DNA from: Lonicera japonica
Taxonomy: Eukaryota; Streptophyta; Magnoliopsida; Dipsacales; Caprifoliaceae
Direction of reading: 5' to 3'
Length of the DNA: 64,000 nt
Assembly (NCBI GenBank): GCA_021464415.1
Contig: CM038467.1
Location: forward strand, 26,279,748-26,343,747
Shown: one piece after another, positions 35,858 through 46,492 of the stretch
How the letters are laid out: every line of letters starts with the position of its first letter
How positions within the stretch are numbered: position 1 is the first letter of the stretch
Notes under the pieces: generated by a model
Told to the model about the DNA's origin: nothing
What the model saw: the letters and a program-made list of their open reading frames with translations, nothing else
The model's database searches: none
Position numbers and translations under genes: made by a program

Positions 35858-37362
35858 TGTGCTTTCACAAAACACGGTAAACCTCAAATTTTATCAAGAT
35901 TGTAAATGCTTTAGTTAATTAAAAACGCAAATAATCTAAGTACATTGTAAATTATTGAGCTTAGTAGTATTTTGCCCATCAAACTTAAAAATAGTACTCG
36001 TTTTTTTTTTTCAAATTTTTTTCAGAGTGAGTTTCAATTTTCTCATTCCATCAAATTTAGTTGTTAAATTAAATATAATAAAATTTTGTGCAAGACACAT
36101 TACTTTAATTTAAAAAAAAAATTTGGTCAAAATTGACTATCTCCAACACTATATAGATGATTTTGGCAACAACAGTTAGATTATTATTATTATTTTTTGT
36201 AAATTATGGGCCTCTCACGTAATTTCGTTCCGTCAAATTTAACGGCTAACTGTAAAAATAGGATGGCTCCCTACCAAAGACTTTGATTTGAGGGCGCAGA
36301 CTACTATTTTTCAGCCATTGACTTGCCGCGTTCCCCGTGCTCCGTCTCTCGCTTTACTTTTCAGTTGTAAGAAAAGAATGGAAGAATGTGTTGTCAACTA
36401 AATCAAAGAAATGATACTGAAAACAATATGATCTGTAATCAAGTTCATGCTCTTACAAAGTAATTGGAGTCAATTACCAAAAACAAGTGCCAAATTGAGT
36501 CTATTGAATGGCTTAAAAGGTACTGTTTTCTTCATTCTATCAATTGCTTTGACTTTTAGTTATTAGCTCCAATTTTGTTGATTCAGCAATTTGATTCATG
36601 CTTCTTTACGTTTATGTTGTAATTTCAATTTGATTGGTTAGATCCTTTTATTCCCTCTTTCTTAAGATTCTTTCTTTGCTGATGGAGCTGATAGTTTTAA
36701 TTTAAGTGCTCGTTTGGTTTGAGTTTTAGTTCGTCTTATACTTTTTAAATTGGTAAATCTACACCAAGAGTTTCTTATTATTCATGTTAAGAAGTTGAAT
36801 AATGAGTTGATGAGATTCAAATTTACTCTATGAGATTATCATTTTGGACTTCTAATACGAACAAAAACTTGAGTCAAACGAGCAAAGAACAAAGTATAAA
36901 TAATAATCTTCATTCTTCAAGCTTCAACACGAATAGAAAGTTCACTGGTTTCCTCATGGCCAATGTAATTCAAAGGAGGCCAAAAAGCCCTGTGGAGCCC
37001 ATGTTGTGGCTTGTTGAAATCTGAATTTGCAGATTACTGCCCTAATTTGCATGTATGTAGTGGTGAACTAGCCCGAACTCGGAGCGAAACCAGACGAAGT
37101 TCGCAAACTCCAATCCAACATAATATTATTTGCATTAGGTCCAACCTTCATGGTTTTTCCTTTCCTCAAAAGGGCCCCTCTTAGTTAGGAAGGAATAGTT
37201 AACACACATACATAGCACATCAGTTAATAATCCACGGGGAACAAGGGATAAGCATAGGCAACGTCTAGAGATTTGAGAGCTCAGTTAAGCAAATCTGTTG
37301 CTACTTGCATAAAAGGTCTTGTAAGTGAAAAATGTTCACTCCACCCGGTCTCTCACACCATA

Positions 37363-37482
37363 TGTAAAAGCCCGGGTCCTCTCCAAATGCGAAGTTGTAT
37401 TTAGGTTCATTGAATCCGCTTAGGCGCATATAAGCCAAGGATCTCCTTATTACACTACCGATTTGGGATGTGGGTCGTTACA
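37363..37482 (-). mobile_element. TRIM-like solo LTR, 120 bp
   Basis: It starts TGTAAAAGCC and ends GGGTCGTTACA, which gives TG...CA borders. The left flank CTCACACCATA resembles a decayed tRNA-Met primer-binding site like that beside 46334, implying minus orientation. The terminal GGTCGTTACA is shared with the other two TRIM LTRs. Confidence 0.55.
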
Positions 37483-38135
37483 CGCTAATTTTAACATAAT
37501 TAATGGTTTAGATCAAAGGTTAAGAATAAATCTTGTTTACTATCGTGAGTTTTGGGATGCCCCAGAAGCAAATAGTGGACTCTTTATCTTTTGATGGGAG
37601 GGAGTAACTAATCTTTTTATTTTGTAATTTGAAGATTGCATCCAAAAGCTAGGCTAAAGCTATAAATTCTTCTTATTGGCTCAGCAGAGTACTTATTTCC
37701 CGCTAAGTTTGAGAAGTATTCATTCCAAATTGACTTGGGATTTTGGTTTTAGATGGTATTCTTGGGTGCCACAATAGTGAAGTTGCTGGTTCATTCCAAC
37801 CAATTGGGAACTTACTCCTTTAACAAAAACGCTTCCATCACTTGTCACTTGTCAGTCCTCATTCCAATTCTAGTTGTGTAGTTACGATCTACTGTGCACG
37901 AGATTAAACAAAACTAGTACTTTCAAGATATTCATGATTTTTCTAGCATATTTAGCTTTTGTTCTCCTTATTCATATCTTTTGTTCAATGTACTGGTTTA
38001 GCTATAATGCAGCCATCCATAAATGTAGTAGAGCAGCAAAAGAATTTTCGGAAGCAATACTTTGATACATTTTTCCACCAGCACTAGTGGTTTACTTTTT
38101 GGATATCTAAGATAGCAATTTACATCACAGACAGG

Positions 38136-38175
38136 TGAGGAGCATTGATCCAGGTGAGGAGCATTGATCCAAGAG
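38136..38175 (+). repeat. Short tandem repeat with 20-bp units
   Basis: GTGAGGAGCATTGATCCA occurs twice in a row, followed by a partial third copy GAGAGGAGCAT. Confidence 0.75.
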
Positions 38176-38869
38176 AGGAGCATTTGTTCAAAGCGATTCC
38201 AAAAGAGGTAATCAAGATCCCATCACTGAATTCCTTAACAGTAGTATTCATTGGACACTCTGCGATATGTTCTACCAATACATTATTATTATTAACAACA
38301 TTTTCATTTCTTCCAAAAGAAGAGAAAGAATTACCGTTGTAATTTTGTTATTTCCATCAGATACCCGCTGCAGATTTGCTATGAGTTAACATATAATATA
38401 CCTTTCCAATTTGCAATAATAGTGAGAGGTCTGCTAACCTACTTCTTATATGAAATTGATAGATACATTTATTGAAATGAAAACTTCTATGTTGACTTAT
38501 AGTTAATTAGACTTTGTAATACTTGTATGTTTTTGGAAAGGTATGTAAACTCGTAATTGTTAAAAGTTTTTCCAATTTCAAGATGTATCGTGGCTATTTG
38601 CGTCTTGGAACATGTATTCTTGAAGATTCACTTCAATTTCTCACTTAAACTCCAGTTACTTTCTCTAGTTTTATGTTATCTTCGTCTTGAGCCCCAATAC
38701 AATATTACAGTACTTGGTGTATGTATGTTCAAAATCCAAGTAGCCTCACTTGTGCTCTACTAAGATGGATTTTGTAAAAGCCTATGCTTGTCAAACCTTA
38801 TGATAATATTTCAACTTCTCGCATTTTCATTTATCATATTTTACCAACCTGACTTTATGTTTTCAATAA

Positions 38870-38981
38870 GGGTGTGATTGGGTACCCAATTCTGAGCTTT
38901 GGGATTGGAATTAGAGCAAAAATTAGCTCACATAACTCTGACGTTCAGAATTAGCTCTGAATTGGGTGCCCAAAGACACCC
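38870..38981. mobile_element. Small Harbinger/Tourist MITE with TAA target duplication
   Basis: This 112-bp element has a left end GGGTGTGATTGGGTACCCAA and the reverse complement of the right end GGGTGTCTTTGGGCACCCAA. It is flanked by TAA on both sides (38867-38869 and 38982-38984), the target site of PIF/Harbinger elements. Confidence 0.85.
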
Positions 38982-39454
38982 TAAATGTATTTGCATTTTA
39001 AGATTACACGCTTTCACCCTAATTGGCATAATTATTCTACGGCTTGATAAACTATTTCTCCCGTCTAAATGTGGAAACTTATTAAATATTAAAAAATTGT
39101 CTATACTATATATAAAGCATGGGGCAGGCTTTTGATAGGTTTGTGAAATTACAAAATTACCTTTCACTTTTCGGAAATTGCAATAAAAGTAATGCTTAAA
39201 CAAGAACTTGAACCCATAACCTACACGGCTACACTCAAAGAACACATGTTATTTTCACTTAACCAGATACAATTAATTTTGTTATTTTGTTTACTTAATG
39301 TGAGGAATTATTATGTATCATAAAAAGTACTTAATGTCAGAATTTACATTTGCTATTGATGGCCCGAACTAGCTTTGGTTCAAACTTTGCAATTATTGTA
39401 TTTGATTTTTTCTTGATTATTTGAACTTTTGTGTTTCAGTATTTGAGTGCATTG

Positions 39455-42403
39455 ATGGCTGAAATTCTGGCCGTTGCTGGTGCAGCTGCTGGTGTAGTGT
39501 CGGCAGCCGCGGCTGTCTGGCAAGCTAGCCATGCACATCGGAAGGACAAAATTGAATCTTCAAAAGATTCGAAGGCAATTCATGAAAATTTAATTGAGGT
39601 AATGGAAATGCTAATTGCAATAAGGGATGATTATGAAGGTGCACTAAAGAAATATGGGGCAAGAAAGAAGCCAACTGAAACATACCGCAATTGGAGTTGC
39701 GGAGTAAGGAAGTTGGAAGGAGAAGTAAATAAGATAAGCAGCGAGTATAAAGCCAAAAGCCGAAAGCCAAAGCGGTTAAATTTTGGCATGGGTTCAAAGC
39801 TCAATAAGGAGATGAAGAAGAAGAGTTTAGATGCAAACCGTCTTTGTGAGGTGGGTTCACAATTGGGAGATATTTTAGTGGAAAAAGAACCTGATTCTGT
39901 TATCAAGATGGATGCACCTGATATCAAAAAATTGCCTACTCTTCAAAAGCAACTGGAAAATTTATTGAATTTGGTGACAGACGAGAAGAATGGAGTCAAA
40001 TGTGTTAGAGTATGGGGAATGCCAGGTACAGGGAAAACAACTATAATGCAGAATTTAAATAACCATGAAAAAGTTCATGAGTATTTTGATTTTGTCATCT
40101 GGTTGAATGTTTCAACAGAAAAGAATGAGAACAATTTGAGCATGGACAAACTTCAACAAGAATTTGTGCGAAGATTGAAACTTAATTTAGAGGGTGTCAG
40201 CGATGATGAAGTTGTTGGTATGATAAAGGAGAAGTTGAAGGACAAGAAATATTTGCTACTTCTCGATGATGTCAAGAAAGATCTCAAATTAGATCAAATT
40301 GGAATTGATCTTAGAAATGGAAACGGTAGCAAGATAGTCTTAACTACTACAATAAGAGGTGTTTGTAGGTCAACAGTGGACCGAATGATTGAAGTGAAAA
40401 CATTATCTTTGGAGGAGGCATTTGAAATGTTCAAAGATGTGTTGGGCCAATCAAATCATAAAGTTGATCCACGTATTGACCGAGTTATCGTGCAAATAGT
40501 ACAATATTGTGGTGGCCTTCCACTTTTGATAAAGAATGTAGCAAATTCCTTTAAAATGAGAGACTCTGTGGAGAGTTGGAGTGAAGGATATAAAAGGTTA
40601 CTAGTTTGGGGTAACATGGGAGATAATGCGATAATCTCTTTATATAAATTGTTGATTTTTTGCTTTGATCAATTGAAGGGTGCCCAAAAGGATTGCTTTT
40701 TTTACAGTGCAATATATCCCGAAGATTGTGACGTTCATAAAGATTGTTTATATGACTGTTGGGCAGCTGAAGAATTGTATGGAAGCATTAATGTTGACGA
40801 TTTTGAATCGGTGCGGGCATACGGGTCTAAAATATTAGAGGATCTTAAGGAGGTATCGCTACTCGAGGAATGCGTGAGTAGGGAATACGTTAGAATGCAC
40901 AAATGGATTCGACGAGCAGCATTGTATAAATTATCTTCCGAGGATGAACATAAACATTTGGTGAAAACTGGCAAATCATTAAAACAACCTCTAAAAGTCG
41001 AACAATGGAAACAGAAGAAATGGATCTCGTTGGTTGACAATGAAATGGAATCTTTACCTGAAAGCCCAGAATGTCCAATGTTATCCACACTTTTTCTGCA
41101 GAAAAATCCGTTCTTGAAAACAATACCCGATTTATTCTTCGAGTATATGGGAAATCTTAGGGTTTTGAATGTTGATGGTACTGGAATCATGTCACTACCC
41201 TCTTCTGTGTCGAAATTGATCTGTCTTAAGGTGCTTTATTTAAATGGGTGTACTGAATTGGGTGTCCTTCCTTCTCAAATAGGAGAACTCAAGAATGTTG
41301 TAGTGCTTGATATACGTTGCAGTGCAGTTGAGAGAATGCCCCCCGAAATTGCAAATTTAAGTTTCCTAAGGCGCTTGTTAGTGTCATTTCCTAATTTTTC
41401 CAGTCAAGATGACATTCAAGTTGTGTTGCATAATTGCGATGTGATATCCAAAATTTCTAAACTGGAAGAGCTAATCATTGACGTAAAATCGTATAAGCAT
41501 CTTTGCAATGAGATGCAACATGTTGTCATAGATAAGGTTGCAAATTCCTTGCCAGTGCTTACAACTTTGAAGTTCTGCTTTGATGGTGGTGTTGAAGACG
41601 ATGTCATAAAAGTGGTGGCCGGTACTCCTACATTCAGCGTTCCCAATGCCGATGCCTTTATGGGTTTTCTTCACAGAAGAGATGTCTCCAAGCCCAAATC
41701 ATTTCAAGTCTTCATCGGTTGCTCGAGCTCATCACCTCCTCAAATTCCAAACTTTCATTTTTATGAAAGGTATTTGAGGTACCGCAACGGGAAGGGTTGT
41801 AATGCTACTATGTGTAAAGTGCTCACACATACTGATGCGCTTGAATTATTTAACCACAACGAGCTTGAGCATCTATCTGACTTTGGGATTGCAAGCCTAC
41901 ACATGGTCCGAGGTTGTCTAATTGAAGACTGCAACCAAATTCGAGCCATTGCCAATAAGGTGGACAGCCCAATTCTACCGAACCTGGAGGAGTTATACAT
42001 AAAGAAGATGCCACTATTGGAAAGCATTTTGAAGGGCCCTGTGCTGCCAGGGAGTTTTTGCAAGCTAAGGACACTGAAAATTGAAAACTGCACCTTAATC
42101 GAAGATTTACTTTTCGATTCAGGGAATGCTACACTATATCATGATTTCCTCCCAAATTTGGAGATGCTAATACTCATTGATATGCCAAATTTAACAAGGA
42201 TTTGCTCATACAAGTCACTTGATTGGCCTGCCTTAATGAAGCTTCAAATACATGGGTGTCTGAAGTTAATTGAGTTACCTTTCACCAAAGACAACGTGAT
42301 AAAGCTGGCGTCTATTGAAGCAGAGAAAATTTGGTGGGATAAACTACAGTGGCAAGACCCCGAGGACAGAGAAAGACTTCAACCCTACTGCTCCCTTAGG
42401 TAG
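39455..42403 (+). CDS. CC-NB-ARC-LRR disease resistance protein (NLR), single coding exon
   Basis: The 982-residue protein starts at MAEILAVAG; the ATG at 39455 follows a splice acceptor, and the upstream in-frame GTG is not a credible start. The coiled-coil part (about 1-150) is of the RPS2/RPS5 kind, with a W-S-C-G-V-R-K-L-E-G-E-V segment. NB-ARC motifs: P-loop GMPGTGKTT (188-196), RNBS-A FDFVIWLNVS (211-220), kinase-2 LLLLDDV (267-273), RNBS-B GSKIVLTTT (291-299), GLPL (354-357) and RNBS-D CFFYSAIYPED (414-424). The MHD motif reads MHK (481-483). About 12 irregular LRRs follow, with LRVLNVDGTGIMSLP and LKVLYLNGC, ending WWDKLQW. Such receptors sense effectors inside the cell and trigger the hypersensitive response. 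The frame is uninterrupted, so it is probably functional. The stop overlaps a possible donor (CTTAG|GTAGTT), leaving open a further exon. It is divergent from the fusion gene, 18.6 kb between starts. Confidence 0.95.
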   Translation: MAEILAVAGAAAGVVSAAAAVWQASHAHRKDKIESSKDSKAIHENLIEVMEMLIAIRDDYEGALKKYGARKKPTETYRNWSCGVRKLEGEVNKISSEYKAKSRKPKRLNFGMGSKLNKEMKKKSLDANRLCEVGSQLGDILVEKEPDSVIKMDAPDIKKLPTLQKQLENLLNLVTDEKNGVKCVRVWGMPGTGKTTIMQNLNNHEKVHEYFDFVIWLNVSTEKNENNLSMDKLQQEFVRRLKLNLEGVSDDEVVGMIKEKLKDKKYLLLLDDVKKDLKLDQIGIDLRNGNGSKIVLTTTIRGVCRSTVDRMIEVKTLSLEEAFEMFKDVLGQSNHKVDPRIDRVIVQIVQYCGGLPLLIKNVANSFKMRDSVESWSEGYKRLLVWGNMGDNAIISLYKLLIFCFDQLKGAQKDCFFYSAIYPEDCDVHKDCLYDCWAAEELYGSINVDDFESVRAYGSKILEDLKEVSLLEECVSREYVRMHKWIRRAALYKLSSEDEHKHLVKTGKSLKQPLKVEQWKQKKWISLVDNEMESLPESPECPMLSTLFLQKNPFLKTIPDLFFEYMGNLRVLNVDGTGIMSLPSSVSKLICLKVLYLNGCTELGVLPSQIGELKNVVVLDIRCSAVERMPPEIANLSFLRRLLVSFPNFSSQDDIQVVLHNCDVISKISKLEELIIDVKSYKHLCNEMQHVVIDKVANSLPVLTTLKFCFDGGVEDDVIKVVAGTPTFSVPNADAFMGFLHRRDVSKPKSFQVFIGCSSSSPPQIPNFHFYERYLRYRNGKGCNATMCKVLTHTDALELFNHNELEHLSDFGIASLHMVRGCLIEDCNQIRAIANKVDSPILPNLEELYIKKMPLLESILKGPVLPGSFCKLRTLKIENCTLIEDLLFDSGNATLYHDFLPNLEMLILIDMPNLTRICSYKSLDWPALMKLQIHGCLKLIELPFTKDNVIKLASIEAEKIWWDKLQWQDPEDRERLQPYCSLR

Positions 42404-42749
42404 TTTCTTCTTCTATGCAATTCTTTTAAGATAGAGTACACCGATCAAGAAACATTTTATGGTTTTTTCTCAAAAACATTCAGGATATTAAGTGATTTCC
42501 TTGTTTTCTTGAATTACTTTTGGATTATGTGATCCCTATTCTGGATTTTAGTTTGCCACACAATTGGTATTTTAGATTGGTTTTTACTACACCTTAAATG
42601 AGCATGTAGTTGTGAAGCCCACTTATTTTAACTCCACTTGCTTTTCAGTGTGCTTAATTTCTTTTTCCAGTGTTCAATTGTATTTTATTTATTTCATTTA
42701 TGTACTTTTACATTCTTGCATTCAAGGTAGTTTGGCTGTGGTCTGAAGT
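42404..42749 (+). other. Probable 3' UTR of the NLR gene
   Basis: The sequence directly after the stop is AT-rich with no other feature. Candidate polyadenylation-type AT-rich words occur but none is decisive. Confidence 0.4.
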
Positions 42750-43346
42750 AATTGGAGGCCATTATAACTCTAATTTTCTTTGGCTTTTTCGTTCAGGGGG
42801 TAAATAGTTTTCACGTGTGTGAAAATGAAGTATTAACAACTTGCATAAGTTCAAAAAGAATTAACTGACACCCATGTAAATATTTCACACTGAACCAAAA
42901 GGGAGAACAATTTTTACATTCAATCACTTCAAATGTTTCTATTTCATCACTTTCTGTTAAACAAACTACTAGTCTCCGAGGTAAACTTTCTCTATACGAT
43001 TCTACTTCTATTTCATGTTTGCATGTACCTATGGCTGTCTTTGATTACATGTAAATGATGCGGGATGGGGTTTGGTTTGCAAGGAAAATATAAGACAGTG
43101 TGTTGAGTTGGCATTGCAACTGAAAAGGGTGTGATTTATTTTTAAGCTGTTTTCCACATTTTGATGCAAAACCAACTGAACACCAGAAATGGTACAGTTG
43201 ATTTTCGTCATTTCTATTACCAACCAAATAGACAAAAATCTTTCATTTGCTTAAAAAAGAAATTCTTCACTTCATTGATATCGGTTTGACCACTTTTGTT
43301 CCTTTTTTCTGGTAGGCATGTTTAACCCAACTAGAAATTAGGTAGA

Positions 43347-43935
43347 AGGGCTTATTATACATTGATTTTTACCAAAAATCCAATGAATAATATTTTTTTG
43401 AATGAAGGGCCTATTTTTAATTGGTAATTTGAATGAAGGGCCTATTTTTAATTGGTAATTAGTGTAAGAGGCCTATTTTGTTTTATATTTTAAATGAATG
43501 TATTTGAATAAATTTAAATATCCATGTTATGTATTACCTAAATTACCCCTTTTTATGAAATTTTCACAAAAAATATGGACTGCAAAGTTCATATTGCAAT
43601 AAAATATGAACTGCAAAGTTCATATTGCAGTGAAATATGTACTGCAATATGAACTTTGCACTAAAAATATGGACTGCAAAGTTCACATTGCAGTAAAATA
43701 TGGACTGCAATATGAACTTTGCACTAAAAATATCGACCGCAAAGTTCACATTGCAGTGAAATATGGACTGCAAAGTTCATATTGCAGTGAAATATAGACT
43801 GCAAAGTTCATATTGCAGTGCATATTTTAATGCATATTGATATTTTTTTAGGGGTTGGGATGTCATTTTATAATGAAAAAAAAAGACACATGTCATATGG
43901 CGGCCTTAGTGTGAAAATCTTTCTCTAATAAGCCC
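43347..43935. mobile_element. MITE-like element inserted in segmental copy B
   Basis: It starts AGGGCTTATTA and ends with the inverted TAATAAGCCCT. The segment is absent from segmental copy A and lies between two direct copies of TTAACCCAACTAG (43322-43334 and 43953-43965), which may reflect the insertion. A related copy lies at 34300-34580. It contains a short tandem duplication of GAATGAAGGGCCTATTTTTA at 43402-43460 and the palindromic array below. Confidence 0.65.
43573..43820. repeat. Array of alternating direct and inverted CTGCAAAGTTCATATTGCAG units
   Basis: About eight units with a period of roughly 30-40 bp are built on GCAAAGTTCATATTGCA, and some are inverted (GCAATATGAACTTTGC), separated by AAATATGG-type spacers. 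Each unit is itself nearly palindromic, so single strands could fold into several competing hairpins. The reading frames across it are trivial repeats and not genes. Confidence 0.9.
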
Positions 43936-44350
43936 TTTTTTTTAATTGTCCCTTAACCCAACTAGCTACCTAAGTTAATGTGAGTTCCAATTATGAGTTT
44001 TGGGACTTTTTCAATTCAGCATTTACTAAACCTCTGTTTCCCCTGTTACTAGCTGACGATGGGTTGATTCATTTACCAACGCTGGCAATAAGGACCCTTA
44101 ATGCGGCGCTTGAAGAAGGATACAATAACGGTGGGCAGTGTTATGGTGCACATCTTGTGGTTTGTTATTTTATCAAACAAGCGGGTTTTTTTTTTTTTTG
44201 TTTGTTGGAATTTTGTTCTAAATGCGGCTTTGTGATATCCATCTTTAATGACTGTATCAGTTGAATGTATGAATTAAAAGGTTTATGCGATGTAGGTTTT
44301 GATGCTGTAAACATTATTAGCATTTGATAAATACAGGTAATAACCTATTT

Positions 44351-44637
44351 GGTAATTATTTGGTTGTTGGCACGCTGGATCTTTTCCAGTCTTGAAAGCA
44401 ACATTTTAGGCCTTTATTTGAAATGGGAATTATAATAGGTACATTAATGAGTTGTATATTCCGACAATGTAGAACCCACTAATGTGTCCAGCATGAATAA
44501 CTCATAAATGAAGTCGGAAAGTGTAACACTGCTCTTTATCATTTGTATATCCACTCTTGAGTTATGGTATTTTTTTTTTCGAACTTACCAAAATTATATT
44601 TATAAAAATTGAGAAGTATAAATCCCATTTAATATGT
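44351..44637. other. Short spacer
   Basis: I see no gene or named repeat here. Confidence 0.4.
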
Positions 44638-44948
44638 AAAAATAAGGGTGATTTTGTTTCTATCCACCAAATCTTGCAGTTAATCCACCTTTAAATTATG
44701 AAAATTTTAAATGAAGTTTCACAAAATTACCCTTTTTAAAATTGATTAATATATCCACCAATTTTAATTAAATTATAATTGTATAACTTTAGATTCCTTT
44801 TTTATTAACATTCCTAATCTAAATATAATTCCTTTTAATTAACATTCCTAATTAAATATAATTCTTTTTAATTAACTTCATCTTTACGTTTTAAAAAGTT
44901 TGAACGGTTTAGGGTTACTTCCGCGCTTGTGTTGATCGAATAGACGAC

Positions 44949-44949
<1 letters not shown>

Positions 44950-44988
<39 letters not shown>

Positions 44989-45011
44989 GCACACGCACAC
45001 GCACACGCACA
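44950..45011. repeat. (TC)n(AC)n(GCACAC)n compound microsatellite
   Basis: A TC run passes into AC and then GCACAC units, inside the TIR element at 44646-45800. Confidence 0.95.
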
Positions 45012-45386
45012 AGAAAACAGAGTGAAAGAATGATCAAGAATATATAGTGTATATTATATATATATATAAGAGGGGATGACCAACTTTTCCGACTTGCGTT
45101 GCAAATAGACTTTGTCCAGTAATTTACAATTTTTTTATTCATTAATCTTTTAGAACGCCCAACATTATAATTAATAATATAATTATTTAGTCTGAAAGTT
45201 AGACATGATATAAGAAACTTGGTATAATTTAAATTTTTAATCTTCCGTACTGTGAGTTAGACTTACATAGTACAAAAACTAAATTAGTTCAAGATTTTTG
45301 AAATTGTGGGTGTGGGTTTCTAAGGTTGGAATACATATTTGGTGATTTAAAGAATATGAAACTAATCTAGGGTTTGTGATAGGATG

Positions 45387-45509
45387 AAAAAGAAGAAGAA
45401 TAAGAAGAAGAAGTAAAAGAAGAAGAAGAAGAGACGGTGGGGAAAGAGGGAAGAAGAAGACGGCTGGGGAAAGAGTGATAGTGGGAAGAAGAAGAAGAAG
45501 AAGAAGAGA
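45387..45509. repeat. (AAG)n-rich purine tract
   Basis: Interrupted AAG/GAA triplets cover about 120 bases inside the TIR element. Minus-strand leucine-rich frames here are artefacts of the repeat. Confidence 0.9.
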
Positions 45510-45808
45510 CACTAGGAGAATCGTTAAAATTGTAAGGGGAAAGGGGTTAAATTTTGTTTTTGTTATTTTACTGCAAAGTTAATTAAAATTTACCCATCTA
45601 AATTTTTAAAGTGGTTATACTTACTAATTTAGTAGATATTTCCATATTAAATTATTATTTAAAATAATATTTATAAAATTAAATTCATAATATTTTTTTA
45701 TCAGTTCATCCACGCTCGCGGATTAACTTAATATGTAATGCGGATTAACTTAACAATGTGAATTAATTATAAGATTTGGTGGATAGAAATAAAATCACCC
45801 AAAAATAA

Positions 45809-46270
45809 ATATGGGTGATTTATTAAATGCGCCTACTCATTTAATCTTCTCACCCCGATTGCAACTCACCCCACCTAAAATTTTAAATTATTTTCTCCTC
45901 ACCCCACATACTTTGCAAAAACCAAACATTTCCTTGAAAACATTTTTTTTGTTTTTGTTTTTATTTATAAAATAAACTAAATATGCATTTGGCAACAATC
46001 TTTTTTCAATTCTCATCTCCACCATCTTGTTCTTCCTTGACTTCTCAAACCTACCAAAAATTTTGACCACCGGCGCCCCCAATATGTAATCACCCAAATT
46101 CTCCTCCAAAATGGCTAATCCAAAGTATAAATCCCATTTAATATGTAAAATTAAATATGGGTGATTTTAAATGCGCCCACCCCTTTAATCTTTTCTCCCC
46201 GCCTAAAAGTTTCAATTCTTTTCTACTCACCCCACATACTTTGCAAAAACAAAACATATTCTTGAAAACC
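45809..46270 (+). repeat. Direct duplication beside the TIR element
   Basis: A block beginning AATATGGGTGATTT and ending in the CCCCACATACTTTGCAAAAA region near 45900 recurs at about 46152-46250. The words TATAAATCCCATTTAATATG also occur on both sides (about 44617 and 46126), so the insertion site belongs to a larger duplicated block. Confidence 0.75.
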
Positions 46271-46333
46271 TGACGTCCTCATCAGGCTGAGGTTAGCTCC
46301 CTCTCATCCACGTAGACCCGCTCTGATACCATA

Positions 46334-46487
46334 TGTAGATATTGTCCGCTTTGGCACAAAGTCGTACAGTTTTGTTTTTAACGGAATCATCAAGATACCC
46401 CTAAAAGGCGTCTTGCTAATTGGGTATTGAGCAGGTACATATGAACCAATAATCTATCCGATGTAAGATATTTTAGGTCGTTATATT
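46334..46487 (-). mobile_element. TRIM LTR with adjacent tRNA-Met primer-binding site
   Basis: Read on the minus strand, the LTR ends CTACA and is followed two bases later by GGTATCAGAGCGGG, the classic primer-binding site complementary to initiator tRNA-Met. The LTR begins TATAACGACC, a decayed TGTAACGACC. At about 154 bp it fits terminal-repeat retrotransposons in miniature. The internal part to the left is short and non-coding, and no second LTR was found. Confidence 0.75.
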
Positions 46488-46492
46488 GTATA

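Larger units (their letters stand above)
36300..39454 (+). promoter_or_regulatory. Upstream region of the CC-NLR gene, with a probable 5' UTR intron
   Basis: Immediately before the NLR start is a good splice acceptor (TTTGTGTTTCAG, ending 39439), so the leader appears spliced. A possible donor is AAAAG|GTACTG near 36521, in a GC-richer patch that could be the leader exon, but others are possible. No coding exon is visible in between; the region also holds a TRIM LTR and a small MITE. Confidence 0.4.
42750..44350 (+). repeat. Segmental duplication, copy B (partner at 8860-9935)
   Basis: It is collinear with 8860-9935 and in the same orientation, with landmark identities listed at copy A. Divergence is substantial, so the event is old. 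Relative to copy A, it contains an additional segment at about 43322-43980 that holds a MITE-like element. It lies just 3' of the CC-NLR. The frame at 43980-44264 is not conserved in copy A and is unlikely to be a gene. Confidence 0.8.
44646..45800. mobile_element. Non-autonomous TIR transposon, 1,155 bp, with 8-bp TSD
   Basis: The left end GGGTGATTTTGTTTCTATCC and the reverse complement of the right end GGGTGATTTTATTTCTATCC continue together with ACCAAATCTT. It is flanked by AAAAATAA at 44638-44645 and 45801-45808. An 8-bp duplication suits hAT, and a 9-bp one (Mutator) cannot be excluded. There is no transposase. The interior carries two microsatellites. Confidence 0.85.

Noticed and set aside
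39431..39454. NLR start at the upstream in-frame GTG
   Set aside because: GTG is not a normal plant start, and a splice acceptor ends at 39439. The ATG at 39455 is preferred.
43573..43820. Regular repeats that look like a CRISPR array
   Set aside because: Units are inverted as well as direct, spacers are not unique, and the DNA is plant nuclear with no cas genes. It is a palindromic array in a MITE.
43980..44264. Small gene in segmental copy B
   Set aside because: The frame is not kept in copy A and runs through a poly-T tract.
45279..45512. Leucine-rich hydrophobic protein
   Set aside because: It is a translation of the AAG-rich tract on the opposite strand.
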